NCBI GenBank assembly: GCA_964554485.1
Contig: CAZKOX010000002.1
Span: 1 to 64,000 of the forward strand
DNA length: 64,000 nt
Source of the DNA: JBBQBM01 sp964554485
Lineage (GTDB): Bacteria > Patescibacteriota > Saccharimonadia > Saccharimonadales > JAGQMS01
Direction: 5' to 3'
Part shown: positions 20,563-28,946 of the stretch, piece by piece
How the letters are laid out: every line of letters starts with the position of its first letter
Numbering within the stretch: the stretch's first letter is position 1
The notes under the pieces: model-generated
What the model saw: only the letters and a program-made list of their open reading frames with translations
Databases searched by the model: none
Told to the model about the DNA's origin: nothing
Translations under genes and position numbers: made by a program

Positions 20563-23356
20563 TTCTAAAAATCTGATACAGCCCGCCGCCTGCTAAACCA
20601 AGCAGGATAATACCGCCGATACTAAATAACATTGTGTTATCAGAACTGACGGTTGTTGTTTCGTCGATATCATTCTTCAATTCTTCATCCGAAAAACTAG
20701 TTGCAGGCTGCAGCGCATTCGTTGATTCACTTCCCTTTACTTCGGTGACGACTGCCGCCTGCTGCGTACTAGACGTATCGTTCGGGATATTACTCTGGAC
20801 GGTGGGCTCTGGACTATTAACTTCACCAATAAACTGACTATTCGGGCTTGCCTCACTCTCGTTTAAAACTTTAGTGCTTTCAACTACCGGCTCCGGAATC
20901 TGAACTGCTAACTGCTCCCGAGCTGAACTTGAAAGTCCATCGTCTACCCAAATAATCAAACTAGTTACACTATCATCAATATCAGCAAGTTCTATAGTTC
21001 CGCTAGACAATGGTGCGCTAATTAGCGGTAGTCCACTTGTCGGATCACCAATAAATAAAACCGCTCCAGAATCGTTTGGAAGCCAAGAAATAGTAATGTT
21101 ACTTCCACTCCGGATAGCTTCAAGACCTTCTGGAAGTTGTGGAGCTATAAGCGCTACCGATTCTTGGCCACTAACAACATTTAGTGGCAAGATTGAACGA
21201 CTAACCTCTTCGCCGCTATTAAACCCTGCAACCGTTGCCATAACTTCACCAACCGCCGAATCATAAATAAAATCTGTATTCGGACTTGCCGTTGACTCGT
21301 CCCACAAACCATCGCCATCAAAGTCCCACTTATATTCGTCGAAATTATTTTTGCTCGTTGCGTCAAACAATATTGGTTCATGGCTTTTAATAGTCTTTGC
21401 TTTAAACGGATCGAGAGAATCAACTGACCCGGCAGTATCAAAATTCTCAATTGCCGCGAGTGGTAGAACCATTGATCGATGATTTAATATCCGCCAATAC
21501 ATATCAGTATAGTTAGCCTTCGTGAAACTACTATATTGCAAGAACACCCCGCCAGTACTGTCTGCTATGCGCTTTAGCGCGGTGGTTATCATCGGTACCG
21601 TGTAAGTTATTCCGGTTGTTGAATCATAAAACTGCGCGATAGTGCTTGGCACTACCACATCAACAATAACTCCCTTAGCCTGCGCCATTGCAATAGCATC
21701 GTCGACATTCCGCATTACGTTGTATGTATGATATGGATTTGTTAGTTCAACTGAGCAGTTTGTTTTTGTCAGAACATCATACGTTTTTTTGCAGCGCTCG
21801 GGATGAAGTGTCGCAGGATCAGTTTCTAGTGTAGGGTTTGTATTGCATTTATTTGGTGAAGTTATTCCAAAGCCAATTCGCACGTCGCTGCTACAAATAT
21901 TGTATGTGTAGTCCTTGCTTGGCATTCTATTAGAAATAATAACTACGTGCTTTTCAGCGTCTTTACGCCATGCAGTCGACATAACGGCGCGTTCAATCCC
22001 CAGTTGATGTGGATCAGGCTTATCAAGTCCTCCGCCGCTCAACGTTCCTGATGAGAGCTGACGAGTCATCTTGCTTATTAAGCTATCGATATTTGCTGTA
22101 AGACTTTGATGAATTGCAACTTTTGGTATTCGTCTATTTGGTAAATCACCATTTTCAGAATATTCGCCGATACCATAAAGAACGTTACTGTAAAAATATG
22201 AAAGTGGCGGCAACACAGTGTTTGTGTTTATGCGCATCTGCCCAAGCACATCATCGACCCCGGCACTGGTGTTTAGCATCATCATCACGTCAATCGGCTT
22301 GTCGTTCGGACTAATAGGTGCAACCTGCGAAGGCGAACCATCGGGATTCTTCCCACCTCGATTTTTATCAAGCAGACTAATGCTTGGTGCCAGTCTTTGA
22401 ACAATTTCATCAGCAGCCTGTGGTGCGCCAAAAGTTGCATAGCGCATATGGCCGTTTGAATAATCAGCATATGTTGGCGTCGAACCATTCTGGAAACTTG
22501 AAACTACGGTTTGAAAAATTCCCGACCCACCAGAACAAACAAAATCATCATTAAAGCACCAGCTTAGTGTTTTATATTTTAGGTCGGTTGGGACATATGG
22601 AATACGTGCGTCGGCTAAACCACGGTCGCTTAAGCCAGCACTACCGCGCTTCCACGGTTTAGCTTTTGGTCGCGTAAAAATAGTCGATAGCGAATCAAAC
22701 CAATTGAGCATGCTTGAGGAGTTGCTAATATCGCTGCCGACATATTTTGGATCACCAAACAAAGCTAGCGCAGAAACATGCTCACGCTCCTCTGCGCTCA
22801 GCATAAAAACCGACTCTCCCATGACTTGCGCGCCTTGCGAATAGCCTCCCAAAACTAAACGCTGATCCGGACATAAAGCAATTTGATCTTTAATATATCC
22901 AACCGTTTCTTCTTTGCCATCACCAACACTTTTGTTGTATTCGCCAAAAGGAAACCACGAAAATTCTGCCTGCACTGCATTAAAAAATGTTTGAGCGCTA
23001 AAGATACCAACTGCCTTATATCCTTTGGGACTGTAGAGGTTAGGGAAGTTATGAACCGACACTGCCTTATATGTAACTAGCGGATACTCCCCATCCATCT
23101 TCGTTTGAAAAGCTTGAAAAAACGCCCCTGGCACCTTCTCCAAATCGGAAAATCTGTCATCAAAGGGGTCGTTAATGAAGTTACCTTCCGGATTATCGCT
23201 CGAACCTCTCGTAAATATAATTAATACATCAGCGCACTGCGAACTCGAATTTGACACCTTGCCAGCTACTACTAATTGGCAAAACATGAGGAATGAAAAA
23301 ATGCATATTAACGTAAATAAAACGATGCTACGGTTACGGCGTATTGACTGATACAT
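20552..23356 (-). CDS. Membrane-anchored cutinase-like esterase with vWA-like and PKD domains
   Basis: A 934-residue secreted protein. Residues 10-31 form a signal/membrane segment. Residues about 40-325 are a cutinase-type serine esterase: nucleophile Ser173 in GYSQG, Asp in DDFVC at 270-274, and His303 in GHMRY, the expected triad, plus Cys positions usual for actinobacterial cutinases. Residues about 350-640 resemble a von Willebrand A domain (DVMMMLNTSAGVDD, KHVVIISNRMP), but the metal site DxSxS is degenerate. A PKD-like unit follows (YKWDFDGDGLWDES). The C-terminus is a Ser/Thr/Glu-rich stalk with a final membrane helix (LFSIGGIILLGLAGGGLY) and short basic tail. It is therefore displayed on the cell surface. 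Substrate could be cutin-like, acyl-glycerol or mycolate esters; the latter would suit an actinobacterial host, which is inference. Confidence 0.82.
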   Translation of the reverse strand: MYQSIRRNRSIVLFTLICIFSFLMFCQLVVAGKVSNSSSQCADVLIIFTRGSSDNPEGNFINDPFDDRFSDLEKVPGAFFQAFQTKMDGEYPLVTYKAVSVHNFPNLYSPKGYKAVGIFSAQTFFNAVQAEFSWFPFGEYNKSVGDGKEETVGYIKDQIALCPDQRLVLGGYSQGAQVMGESVFMLSAEEREHVSALALFGDPKYVGSDISNSSSMLNWFDSLSTIFTRPKAKPWKRGSAGLSDRGLADARIPYVPTDLKYKTLSWCFNDDFVCSGGSGIFQTVVSSFQNGSTPTYADYSNGHMRYATFGAPQAADEIVQRLAPSISLLDKNRGGKNPDGSPSQVAPISPNDKPIDVMMMLNTSAGVDDVLGQMRINTNTVLPPLSYFYSNVLYGIGEYSENGDLPNRRIPKVAIHQSLTANIDSLISKMTRQLSSGTLSGGGLDKPDPHQLGIERAVMSTAWRKDAEKHVVIISNRMPSKDYTYNICSSDVRIGFGITSPNKCNTNPTLETDPATLHPERCKKTYDVLTKTNCSVELTNPYHTYNVMRNVDDAIAMAQAKGVIVDVVVPSTIAQFYDSTTGITYTVPMITTALKRIADSTGGVFLQYSSFTKANYTDMYWRILNHRSMVLPLAAIENFDTAGSVDSLDPFKAKTIKSHEPILFDATSKNNFDEYKWDFDGDGLWDESTASPNTDFIYDSAVGEVMATVAGFNSGEEVSRSILPLNVVSGQESVALIAPQLPEGLEAIRSGSNITISWLPNDSGAVLFIGDPTSGLPLISAPLSSGTIELADIDDSVTSLIIWVDDGLSSSAREQLAVQIPEPVVESTKVLNESEASPNSQFIGEVNSPEPTVQSNIPNDTSSTQQAAVVTEVKGSESTNALQPATSFSDEELKNDIDETTTVSSDNTMLFSIGGIILLGLAGGGLYQIFRIKD

Positions 23357-23792
23357 ATACTTGACTATTACTTATATCTAGGTCACTTCCGATATCAAGT
23401 CCCTCGATAGAACATTCAAGTGTAAATTTAGAGTTTGGTGAGTCAATATAAGAATTGTCTTCTACTCCAACCGCCGGACATCCTGAACTCATAAGAACAA
23501 GTTTTAGGTGTTCTACACCCACCCCGAATGGTGTAGAAAAAGTTTTGCTCTTATGGAAACAGGCAGTACCAGGCTCAATCGGGCAGGCACGGCCGGCAAT
23601 ACCACTATTTTCAGAAGATGATGTCTCTACCCAGTCGGCAGGAATTTCGATTTTATTAAAAACCCTTTCAACATCTGCAAAATTCGGCTGCGAGCTTTTG
23701 AATGGATATACAAAAAGGTTAATAATACTAAGAACAATAAGAACCGCCACAACTATAGCTGCAATAACCAACCGCTTACCCGCTTTGTTCAT
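23334..23792 (-). CDS. Small membrane-anchored protein of unknown function
   Basis: A 152-residue protein with one N-terminal membrane helix (RLVIAAIVVAVLIVLSIINLFVY) and an extracytoplasmic domain of about 115 residues with four cysteines (RACPIE, TACFHKS, SSGCPAV, LECSIE) that could make two disulfides. Its stop overlaps the start of the cutinase-like gene by 23 nt, so both are probably translated from one message and the product may assist the cutinase-like protein. I recognise no family. A GAGGGGG stretch lies just before the ATG. Confidence 0.65.
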   Translation of the reverse strand: MNKAGKRLVIAAIVVAVLIVLSIINLFVYPFKSSQPNFADVERVFNKIEIPADWVETSSSENSGIAGRACPIEPGTACFHKSKTFSTPFGVGVEHLKLVLMSSGCPAVGVEDNSYIDSPNSKFTLECSIEGLDIGSDLDISNSQVYVSVNTP

Positions 23793-23861
23793 AAACCCCC
23801 TCTAGCTTTATCTTGGATTATCCTCCTACGCCAACCTCATATCAACAGACAACCACTAGCC

Positions 23862-23870
23862 TTATCCACA
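23862..23870 (+). promoter_or_regulatory. Isolated perfect DnaA box
   Basis: TTATCCACA, the strict consensus, lies in the short gap between jag and the gene at 23792, about 2.1 kb from the main box cluster. It may titrate DnaA or mark an extended origin. Confidence 0.45.
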
Positions 23871-23899
23871 CTTCACTCACTTTAGAATTATATGTTCAG

Positions 23900-24451
23900 T
23901 TAGGATATTTTTGGTTTGAGCTTTTTGGAAATCTTTTTTGCAGATTCTTTGGTAGATTTTTCATCTTCTTGAGTCTCAACTTCTTCGGAAAGATCTTTGG
24001 TCGATGGGGCTTTGATAATCACGTGTCGGTCATACCTATCGCCCACCGACTCGGTGGATAGTCCGCTGTCGCCTGCTACCTTGTGAACGATCCGCCGGAA
24101 GGCAGGGTTCATTGGTCGAAGCTCCATGTCTTTGCCGCTGGCTTTAACTTCTGCCACCCAGTGTTCGACTTGTTCGGCAAGACGATCATTCTGAGCTTTT
24201 TTATAGTCCGCTACGTCGACATTGACTCGATGATATTCAAACTTCTTGTTTAGCAGCGCGCTCATAACCATGTACTGCAGCGCCCGCACAGTATCACCGC
24301 GTTGACCTATCAAAAAACCATTCAAATGAGTTGAAGGAATGTTAAGTTCGATAACATCCTCGTCGTGAGTGGCGTGGACGTCGACATTTAGGCCAAAGAA
24401 CGAAAGCAGATCTTCTAGATATTTTTTAGCAAACGTAATTGCTTCTTCCAT
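23900..24451 (-). CDS. jag: KH-R3H RNA-binding protein Jag/KhpB
   Basis: A 183-residue protein. Residues 1-50 are a Jag-type N-terminal segment, about 50-80 a KH domain with the loop LIGQRGDTVRALQYMV, and about 95-150 an R3H domain (ELRPMNPAFRRIVHKVAGDSGLSTESVG). Such proteins bind RNA and affect cell division and wall growth in Gram-positives. The tail is acidic then lysine-rich. It follows yidC by 7 nt in the conserved rpmH-rnpA-yidC-jag order next to dnaA, which confirms identity. Confidence 0.9.
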   Translation of the reverse strand: MEEAITFAKKYLEDLLSFFGLNVDVHATHDEDVIELNIPSTHLNGFLIGQRGDTVRALQYMVMSALLNKKFEYHRVNVDVADYKKAQNDRLAEQVEHWVAEVKASGKDMELRPMNPAFRRIVHKVAGDSGLSTESVGDRYDRHVIIKAPSTKDLSEEVETQEDEKSTKESAKKISKKLKPKIS

Positions 24452-24458
24452 CTCTCAA

Positions 24459-25379
24459 CTACCTCCGTTTCTTTTTATGTGCTGAACCCCCTTTTTTGCT
24501 GCTTTTTGATTTTTTGGTTTTTGTTTTTTCGATTACCGTTGCTTTGACTTTTGTGCCATCAACAACCGCTTCTAATTCAACCTCATCTTCACGTAGCGTA
24601 CGCTTCTGCTGGTAGTAAGTAACGATTCCGCCAACTAACCAATACAATGAAATAGCAGCTGCTAGACCAATTGATATAAAGAAGATCATCCCAGGAATAA
24701 TAAAACGCATCATGCCGCTAACTGCTGCACTCACCTCGGCCTGGTCGGCCTGTTGACCTGTAGATCCGGCTTCTTTTAGCAACTGTTTGAGCGACTTAGC
24801 GTCTTTGTCGGTAACGGCGAGCTGTTTGCTGGTGAAGTATTGAGTAACGCTTGATGCGATAACGATCAGAAAAGCCGGCCAGTAAAAATTATCCCCGATA
24901 GCTTTGCGGGTTAGATCGATTACACCAAAAAGGGAATTGTCGAATAGGGAGACATCATTTGCAATATGCTCCATCCACGACAAACCCTGCACCCATGAGT
25001 ATGAAAAACTATAGACTGTGCTTGGGTCGTGAACAATTTTATTAATGCCTGCGAACAAGGCAAAGAGAATTGGAAGCTGCACGAACATTAGGCCGATTGG
25101 CGAAAATGGATTAATGCTGCGCTCTTTGTATAACGCCATTGTAAGCATGCCTTCGCGTTGCTTGTCGCCTTTTGTTTCTTGCTTGATGCGCTTAACTTCT
25201 GGTTGAAGTTCACGCATCGCCTTAGTGTGGTGTAGTTGTTTGCGGGCAATAGGCCACACAACAAATCGCATAATAATCGTAAAAATGATTAGGGCTAGAC
25301 CAAAGTCGTGGCCAGGAATAATCGCATAGATTAGCGTAAGGATATTAAATATTGGTCGGACTAAAATAGTTTCAAACAT
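24459..25379 (-). CDS. yidC: Membrane protein insertase YidC/Oxa1
   Basis: A 306-residue insertase with five predicted membrane helices. LIIFTIIMRFVVWPIARKQ carries the conserved Arg of the hydrophilic groove, followed by the coiled cytosolic hairpin (ELQPEVKRIKQE) and SPIGLMFVQLPILFALF. The late helices lie around residues 170-240, and the C-terminal 45 residues are strongly basic (SKKGGSAHKKKRR), suited to binding the ribosome. It inserts membrane proteins alone or with SecYEG. Length is typical of the short Gram-positive type. Confidence 0.93.
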   Translation of the reverse strand: MFETILVRPIFNILTLIYAIIPGHDFGLALIIFTIIMRFVVWPIARKQLHHTKAMRELQPEVKRIKQETKGDKQREGMLTMALYKERSINPFSPIGLMFVQLPILFALFAGINKIVHDPSTVYSFSYSWVQGLSWMEHIANDVSLFDNSLFGVIDLTRKAIGDNFYWPAFLIVIASSVTQYFTSKQLAVTDKDAKSLKQLLKEAGSTGQQADQAEVSAAVSGMMRFIIPGMIFFISIGLAAAISLYWLVGGIVTYYQQKRTLREDEVELEAVVDGTKVKATVIEKTKTKKSKSSKKGGSAHKKKRR

Positions 25380-25427
25380 TGCTATTACTATACCACGCCA
25401 GGGGCGATGAAAGAGATATCTAACTCC

Positions 25428-25769
25428 CTAAACTTCAAGTTCTCTTGTGGCGCTTAAGAAAACTTTTCTTAATTCTGATGCGGATATTTTTGCAACCGAC
25501 TCATCAAATACTGAAATAACTAAATCAAGGTTTGATAGTTTATCTCCAAGCTCGACACGAACTAATTCATATAACCGACGCCTGATTTGATTGCGCGTTG
25601 GCGCACTCTTACTAACCTTTTTACTAACAACAACGGCGACCCTATATGTATCGCGTCTAGAGTTTGGTGCATATTTAATAGAAAAATATTTGGTACGCAA
25701 AGTCTTGCCCTGCCTATAGACATAGTTAAGGCTGTTGGTGCCATGAAAACGATTAGCCGAGGAGACCAT
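25428..25769 (-). CDS. rnpA: Ribonuclease P protein component
   Basis: A 113-residue basic protein: RFHGTNSLNYVYRQGK at the N-terminus, FSIKYAPNSRRDTYRVAVVVSKKV in the central sheet, and TRNQIRRRLYELVR, the RNR signature that contacts the RNA subunit. With the P RNA it removes tRNA 5' leaders. Located between rpmH and yidC as in most bacteria. The start ATG at 25769 suits the family N-terminus. Confidence 0.92.
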   Translation of the reverse strand: MVSSANRFHGTNSLNYVYRQGKTLRTKYFSIKYAPNSRRDTYRVAVVVSKKVSKSAPTRNQIRRRLYELVRVELGDKLSNLDLVISVFDESVAKISASELRKVFLSATRELEV

Positions 25770-25805
25770 AGTAATTATTATGCGCCTTTTTTAGGGGCGA
25801 GTTAA

Positions 25806-25943
25806 TTATTTACTAAGGCGTTTTCGAAGCTTTAGTCGTCGGCTCTTTAAAACTTTACGTCCAGCTTTGCTAGCCATTCGCTTCATAAAGCCATGCTCTC
25901 GCTTAGCTTTGCGTTTCTTTGGTTGGTAGGTTCTTTTTGGCAT
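25806..25943 (-). CDS. rpmH: Ribosomal protein L34
   Basis: Reading the minus strand gives a 45-residue, Arg/Lys-rich protein starting [12 protein letters not shown], with [20 protein letters not shown] in the middle and ending KLRKRLSK. These are the diagnostic L34 elements and the length is normal. AAGGA precedes the start. It heads the rpmH-rnpA-yidC-jag operon, divergent from dnaA, which is the classical bacterial origin layout. Confidence 0.95.
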   Translation of the reverse strand: MPKRTYQPKKRKAKREHGFMKRMASKAGRKVLKSRRLKLRKRLSK

Positions 25944-25984
25944 ATCTTTTTCCTTGTTCTTACAAATTGTTTAATGATTGTAAA

Positions 25985-26170
25985 AAGTACAAAATTTACC
26001 AACAGATTCTAACCTATTTTCCACACCTTTTCTAGTGTTATGCACGACTTCTTATCTGTTTGGTTTTATTGTGCATAAGTCTATCTCTGTTTGGGCGAGT
26101 TTTGTTGTGAAATTATAAAACATGCATAATCCTGTGGAAAAGTCTGGTAATCTTTTTGTATAGTATTTTT
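25985..26170. other. oriC: Replication origin region, rpmH-dnaA side
   Basis: AT-rich gap with a cluster of DnaA boxes: TTTTCCACA at 26017-26025 (+), TTATGCACG at 26038-26046 (+, one mismatch), TTATGCACA at 26070-26078 (-, perfect to TTATNCACA) and TTTTCCACA at 26134-26142 (-). Four sites within 126 bp beside dnaA support an origin segment. The dnaA promoter (TATAGT near 26160) lies at its right end, so DnaA may repress its own gene. Confidence 0.75.
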
Positions 26171-26220
26171 GTAAAGAAATATTCAGGTAGCTTTGGCATA
26201 AAAAGGAGTGTTTTAGGGTA

Positions 26221-27576
26221 ATGCACGAAGAAGCCTTATGGCAAACAGTTCTAGGTGAAATAGAGGTCTCCGTATCAAGGGGCAGCTTTGTCACCTGGTT
26301 TAAGAACACTCGATTATTAAAATATAGCAACGAGTCAATTGTGATTGGTGTGCCGAACATCTTCGCCAAACAACAACTTGAAGTTAAGTATCACAAATTA
26401 ATATCTGAAACCCTTGGACGCAACGGCGCGACACCAGAAAAATTAGAGTTCAAGATTCATTCTTCTGTCGCTCCAAAACGCGACGACGACGAAACAATGA
26501 TTCTAAATCAAGTTTCAACTCCTGTCGTAAAACGCGCACCATCAATTGGCCACGCCTATCGTCAAGGTCTTAACGAACGCTACACTTTTGATAACTTTAT
26601 TGTTGGATCTGGTAGTGAATTTGCCTATGCCGCTTGCCAAGGCATTGCCCAAAATCCTGGAAACAAGTACAACCCGTTATTTATTTACGGAGGCGTAGGA
26701 ATTGGTAAGACTCATCTCATTCAAGCGGTCGGTAATGCGATTCTCGCCAACAACCCGTCAGCTAAAGTTGTGTATATTTCTAGCGAACAGTTCGTGCAGG
26801 AATTCTTAGACGCTATACGATTTAAAAAAATAACCGACTTTGCTGGTCACTATCGAAGCGCCGACGTGTTGATTATTGATGATATGCAGTTTATTGCTGG
26901 TAAGGAAAAAACTCAGGAAGAATTCTTCCATACTTTCAATGCGCTACATCAAGCAAATAAACAAATTATTATTAGTAGCGATAAGCCACCTCACGCTATA
27001 CCAACTCTTGAAGAGCGATTGCGAAGTCGTTTTGCGATGGGAATGACTGTTGATATGCACGCTCCGGACTTTGAAACCCGCTGCGCAATTCTTCAGACTA
27101 AATCAACCGACAGAGGTCTTACTCTGCAACCCGATGTGATTGATTATCTAGCTAACCATATTCAAACCAACGTTCGTGAACTTGAGGGCGCCCTAAATCA
27201 TCTGATCGCTTTTTGTGAAATGCGTGGACTTCAGCCAGACTTGTCTATCGCCTCGAGTTTATTTGCCGGCAGTAAGACTAGGCCAAAGCATATAAGCGCC
27301 CGGGTGATTATCGAAAAGACGGCGAAGCATTTTCAATTGAATGTCGACGAGATCACTGGTCCAAAACGCGACAAAGAAATCGTAGTGCCAAGGCAAGTGG
27401 CGATGTATCTACTGCGCAGCGAGCTCCACATGAGCTTTCCAAAGGTTGCCCACGAGCTTGGAAAAAAAGACCATACCACCGCCATTCATTCTATCGACAA
27501 AATCGAACGTGAACTTCAAATTGACGTTATTTTGCGCCAGCATATTGAAGAGATTAGGGAGCTTTTGAATGTTTAG
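26221..27576 (+). CDS. dnaA: Chromosomal replication initiator protein DnaA
   Basis: A 451-residue AAA+ initiator. Domain I is about 1-80, a short linker follows, then the ATPase: Walker A FIYGGVGIGKTHLIQAVG, Walker B VLIIDDMQFIAGKEKTQEEFFH, and sensor region SDKPPHAIPTLEERLRSRFAMG. Domain IV at the C-terminus has the DNA-binding signature GKKDHTTAIHSIDKIE. It melts the origin after binding the boxes on both sides of the gene. Start is ATG 26221; the nearby purine stretch is GTTTTAGGGTA, with a more distant AAGGAG. Confidence 0.96.
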   Translation: MHEEALWQTVLGEIEVSVSRGSFVTWFKNTRLLKYSNESIVIGVPNIFAKQQLEVKYHKLISETLGRNGATPEKLEFKIHSSVAPKRDDDETMILNQVSTPVVKRAPSIGHAYRQGLNERYTFDNFIVGSGSEFAYAACQGIAQNPGNKYNPLFIYGGVGIGKTHLIQAVGNAILANNPSAKVVYISSEQFVQEFLDAIRFKKITDFAGHYRSADVLIIDDMQFIAGKEKTQEEFFHTFNALHQANKQIIISSDKPPHAIPTLEERLRSRFAMGMTVDMHAPDFETRCAILQTKSTDRGLTLQPDVIDYLANHIQTNVRELEGALNHLIAFCEMRGLQPDLSIASSLFAGSKTRPKHISARVIIEKTAKHFQLNVDEITGPKRDKEIVVPRQVAMYLLRSELHMSFPKVAHELGKKDHTTAIHSIDKIERELQIDVILRQHIEEIRELLNV

Positions 27577-27814
27577 GTTGTGGATAGACCGTTTACAAGT
27601 TTGTGGTTTATTTTTGTACAACTATGCTTGGTTATACCCAGTGTCCACAGTTTTATGGTTCACAAAAGCTTTGACTGATAGTTTGTACAAATTATCTACT
27701 CAGAGTTTACCCAGCATAATCCACTATGATTTTTCAAATTTAACAGGGGTTTTTGGTGTTTTATACCCACAATCCACAGAGCCTATAACTACTACTACAC
27801 TTATATAAAGGAGA
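27577..27814. other. oriC: Replication origin region, dnaA-dnaN side
   Basis: A 238-bp gap, AT-rich and free of a credible gene. It holds DnaA-box-like sites: TTATACCCA at 27632-27640 and again at 27761-27769, and TCCACA cores at 27641-27649 and 27770-27778. In each case a TTATACCCA is paired with a TCCACA site right beside it, so the arrangement is a duplicated two-box module about 129 bp apart. Together with the upstream cluster this suggests a bipartite origin. Confidence 0.6.
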
Positions 27815-27820
27815 ATGACT

Positions 27821-28918
27821 ATGAAGCTTCAATTAACACAAGAAAACCTAAACAAGGCTTTGGCAAATGTTGCTAGGGTAGCTATATCGTCACGAAATCC
27901 TCTACCGATTCTGAATAATATTTTATTAAAAACCGTCGACAATCGCCTAACCGTTTCAGCTACCAACCTTGAGATTGCAATCACCGAACACGTTGGTGCA
28001 AAAGTTAGTGTTGAAGGATCAGTAACCGTTCCAGCAAGACTATTTCAGGAATATATTGCTAGTCTCCCTGCCGGCAATATTGATTTGAGCGTTAAAGATA
28101 ATAAGGTTCATATTTCGACGGGTTCATATAAATCAACTATCAACGGAATGGCAGCAGATGAGTTTCCGGTTGTTCCAAACCTTGAGCGAACCGGCGGCTG
28201 GACGATTGGTGCAAAAGAATTAAAACGTGGTTTACAGCAAGTTATCTTTGCTGCCGCTAATGACGAGACCCGTCCTTTGCTTACTGGAGTGTTTCTACAT
28301 ACCTACGAAGGTTTTTTATATGCTGTTGCGACAGATAGTTATCGACTTGCTGAAAAGCGACTCATACCGCTTAAAAAGGATATTAGTTTGGTTGTGCCTT
28401 CAACCGCCTTGCAGGACTTAATGAGAATAATCGGCGACAACACAGAAACTGAAGTAAAAATTTATGAAGACGGCCAACAAGTTTTGTTTGCTGTTGGCGA
28501 GAGTGAATTAATCTCAAGACTAGTCGACGGCAACTACCCAGACTACCGAAAACTAATACCATCTTCTTTTTCTATAACAGCCGAGTTTGAACGTAGCGAA
28601 CTAACCAATGTTACGAAAGTTGCTAGTTTATTCGCTAGGGAGAGCGCCGGTAGTATTGTTATTAACTTTAACGAAGCTGAAAAGAAAGTATCGATTTCGT
28701 CGGTTGCTTCTCAACTTGGAGAAAATACCTCTACTATTTCAACGCAAGTAACCGGTACTGGTGAAGTATCTCTAAACTCTAGATATTTGATAGATGCTCT
28801 TGGTGCTTTTCATGGCGAAAACACAAGTTTTTCATGCAACGGACGCGTAGAAGCTTGTATCTTAAGATCTCCAGACGAAGACGACTATCTACATATTATA
28901 ATGCCGCTAAAGAGCTAG
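27821..28918 (+). CDS. dnaN: DNA polymerase III sliding clamp, beta subunit
   Basis: A 365-residue beta clamp with three repeats of the clamp fold. KLQLTQENLNKALANVARV opens domain 1; NPLPILNNILLKT and VPARLFQEYIASLP are conserved; domain 2 contains ATDSYRLAEKR; the C-terminus ends YLHIIMPLKS, close to the typical MPMR. Start ATG 27821 is preferred over ATG 27815 because AAAGGAGA ends directly at 27814, leaving 6 nt to the second ATG but none to the first. It tethers the replicase to DNA. Confidence 0.95.
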   Translation: MKLQLTQENLNKALANVARVAISSRNPLPILNNILLKTVDNRLTVSATNLEIAITEHVGAKVSVEGSVTVPARLFQEYIASLPAGNIDLSVKDNKVHISTGSYKSTINGMAADEFPVVPNLERTGGWTIGAKELKRGLQQVIFAAANDETRPLLTGVFLHTYEGFLYAVATDSYRLAEKRLIPLKKDISLVVPSTALQDLMRIIGDNTETEVKIYEDGQQVLFAVGESELISRLVDGNYPDYRKLIPSSFSITAEFERSELTNVTKVASLFARESAGSIVINFNEAEKKVSISSVASQLGENTSTISTQVTGTGEVSLNSRYLIDALGAFHGENTSFSCNGRVEACILRSPDEDDYLHIIMPLKS

Positions 28919-28934
28919 TAGACCGGTTATAGTC

Positions 28935-28940
28935 TAGAAT
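28935..28940 (+). promoter_or_regulatory. -10 box of a leaderless promoter for recF
   Basis: TAGAAT ends 6 nt before ATG 28947, with no Shine-Dalgarno sequence, so recF can be expressed apart from dnaN. Confidence 0.5.
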
Positions 28941-28946
28941 AAACAC

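Noticed and set aside
27569..27808. 79-codon plus-strand frame between dnaA and dnaN
   Set aside because: It overlaps the origin segment, has no start signal and encodes a low-complexity product made from DnaA-box repeats.
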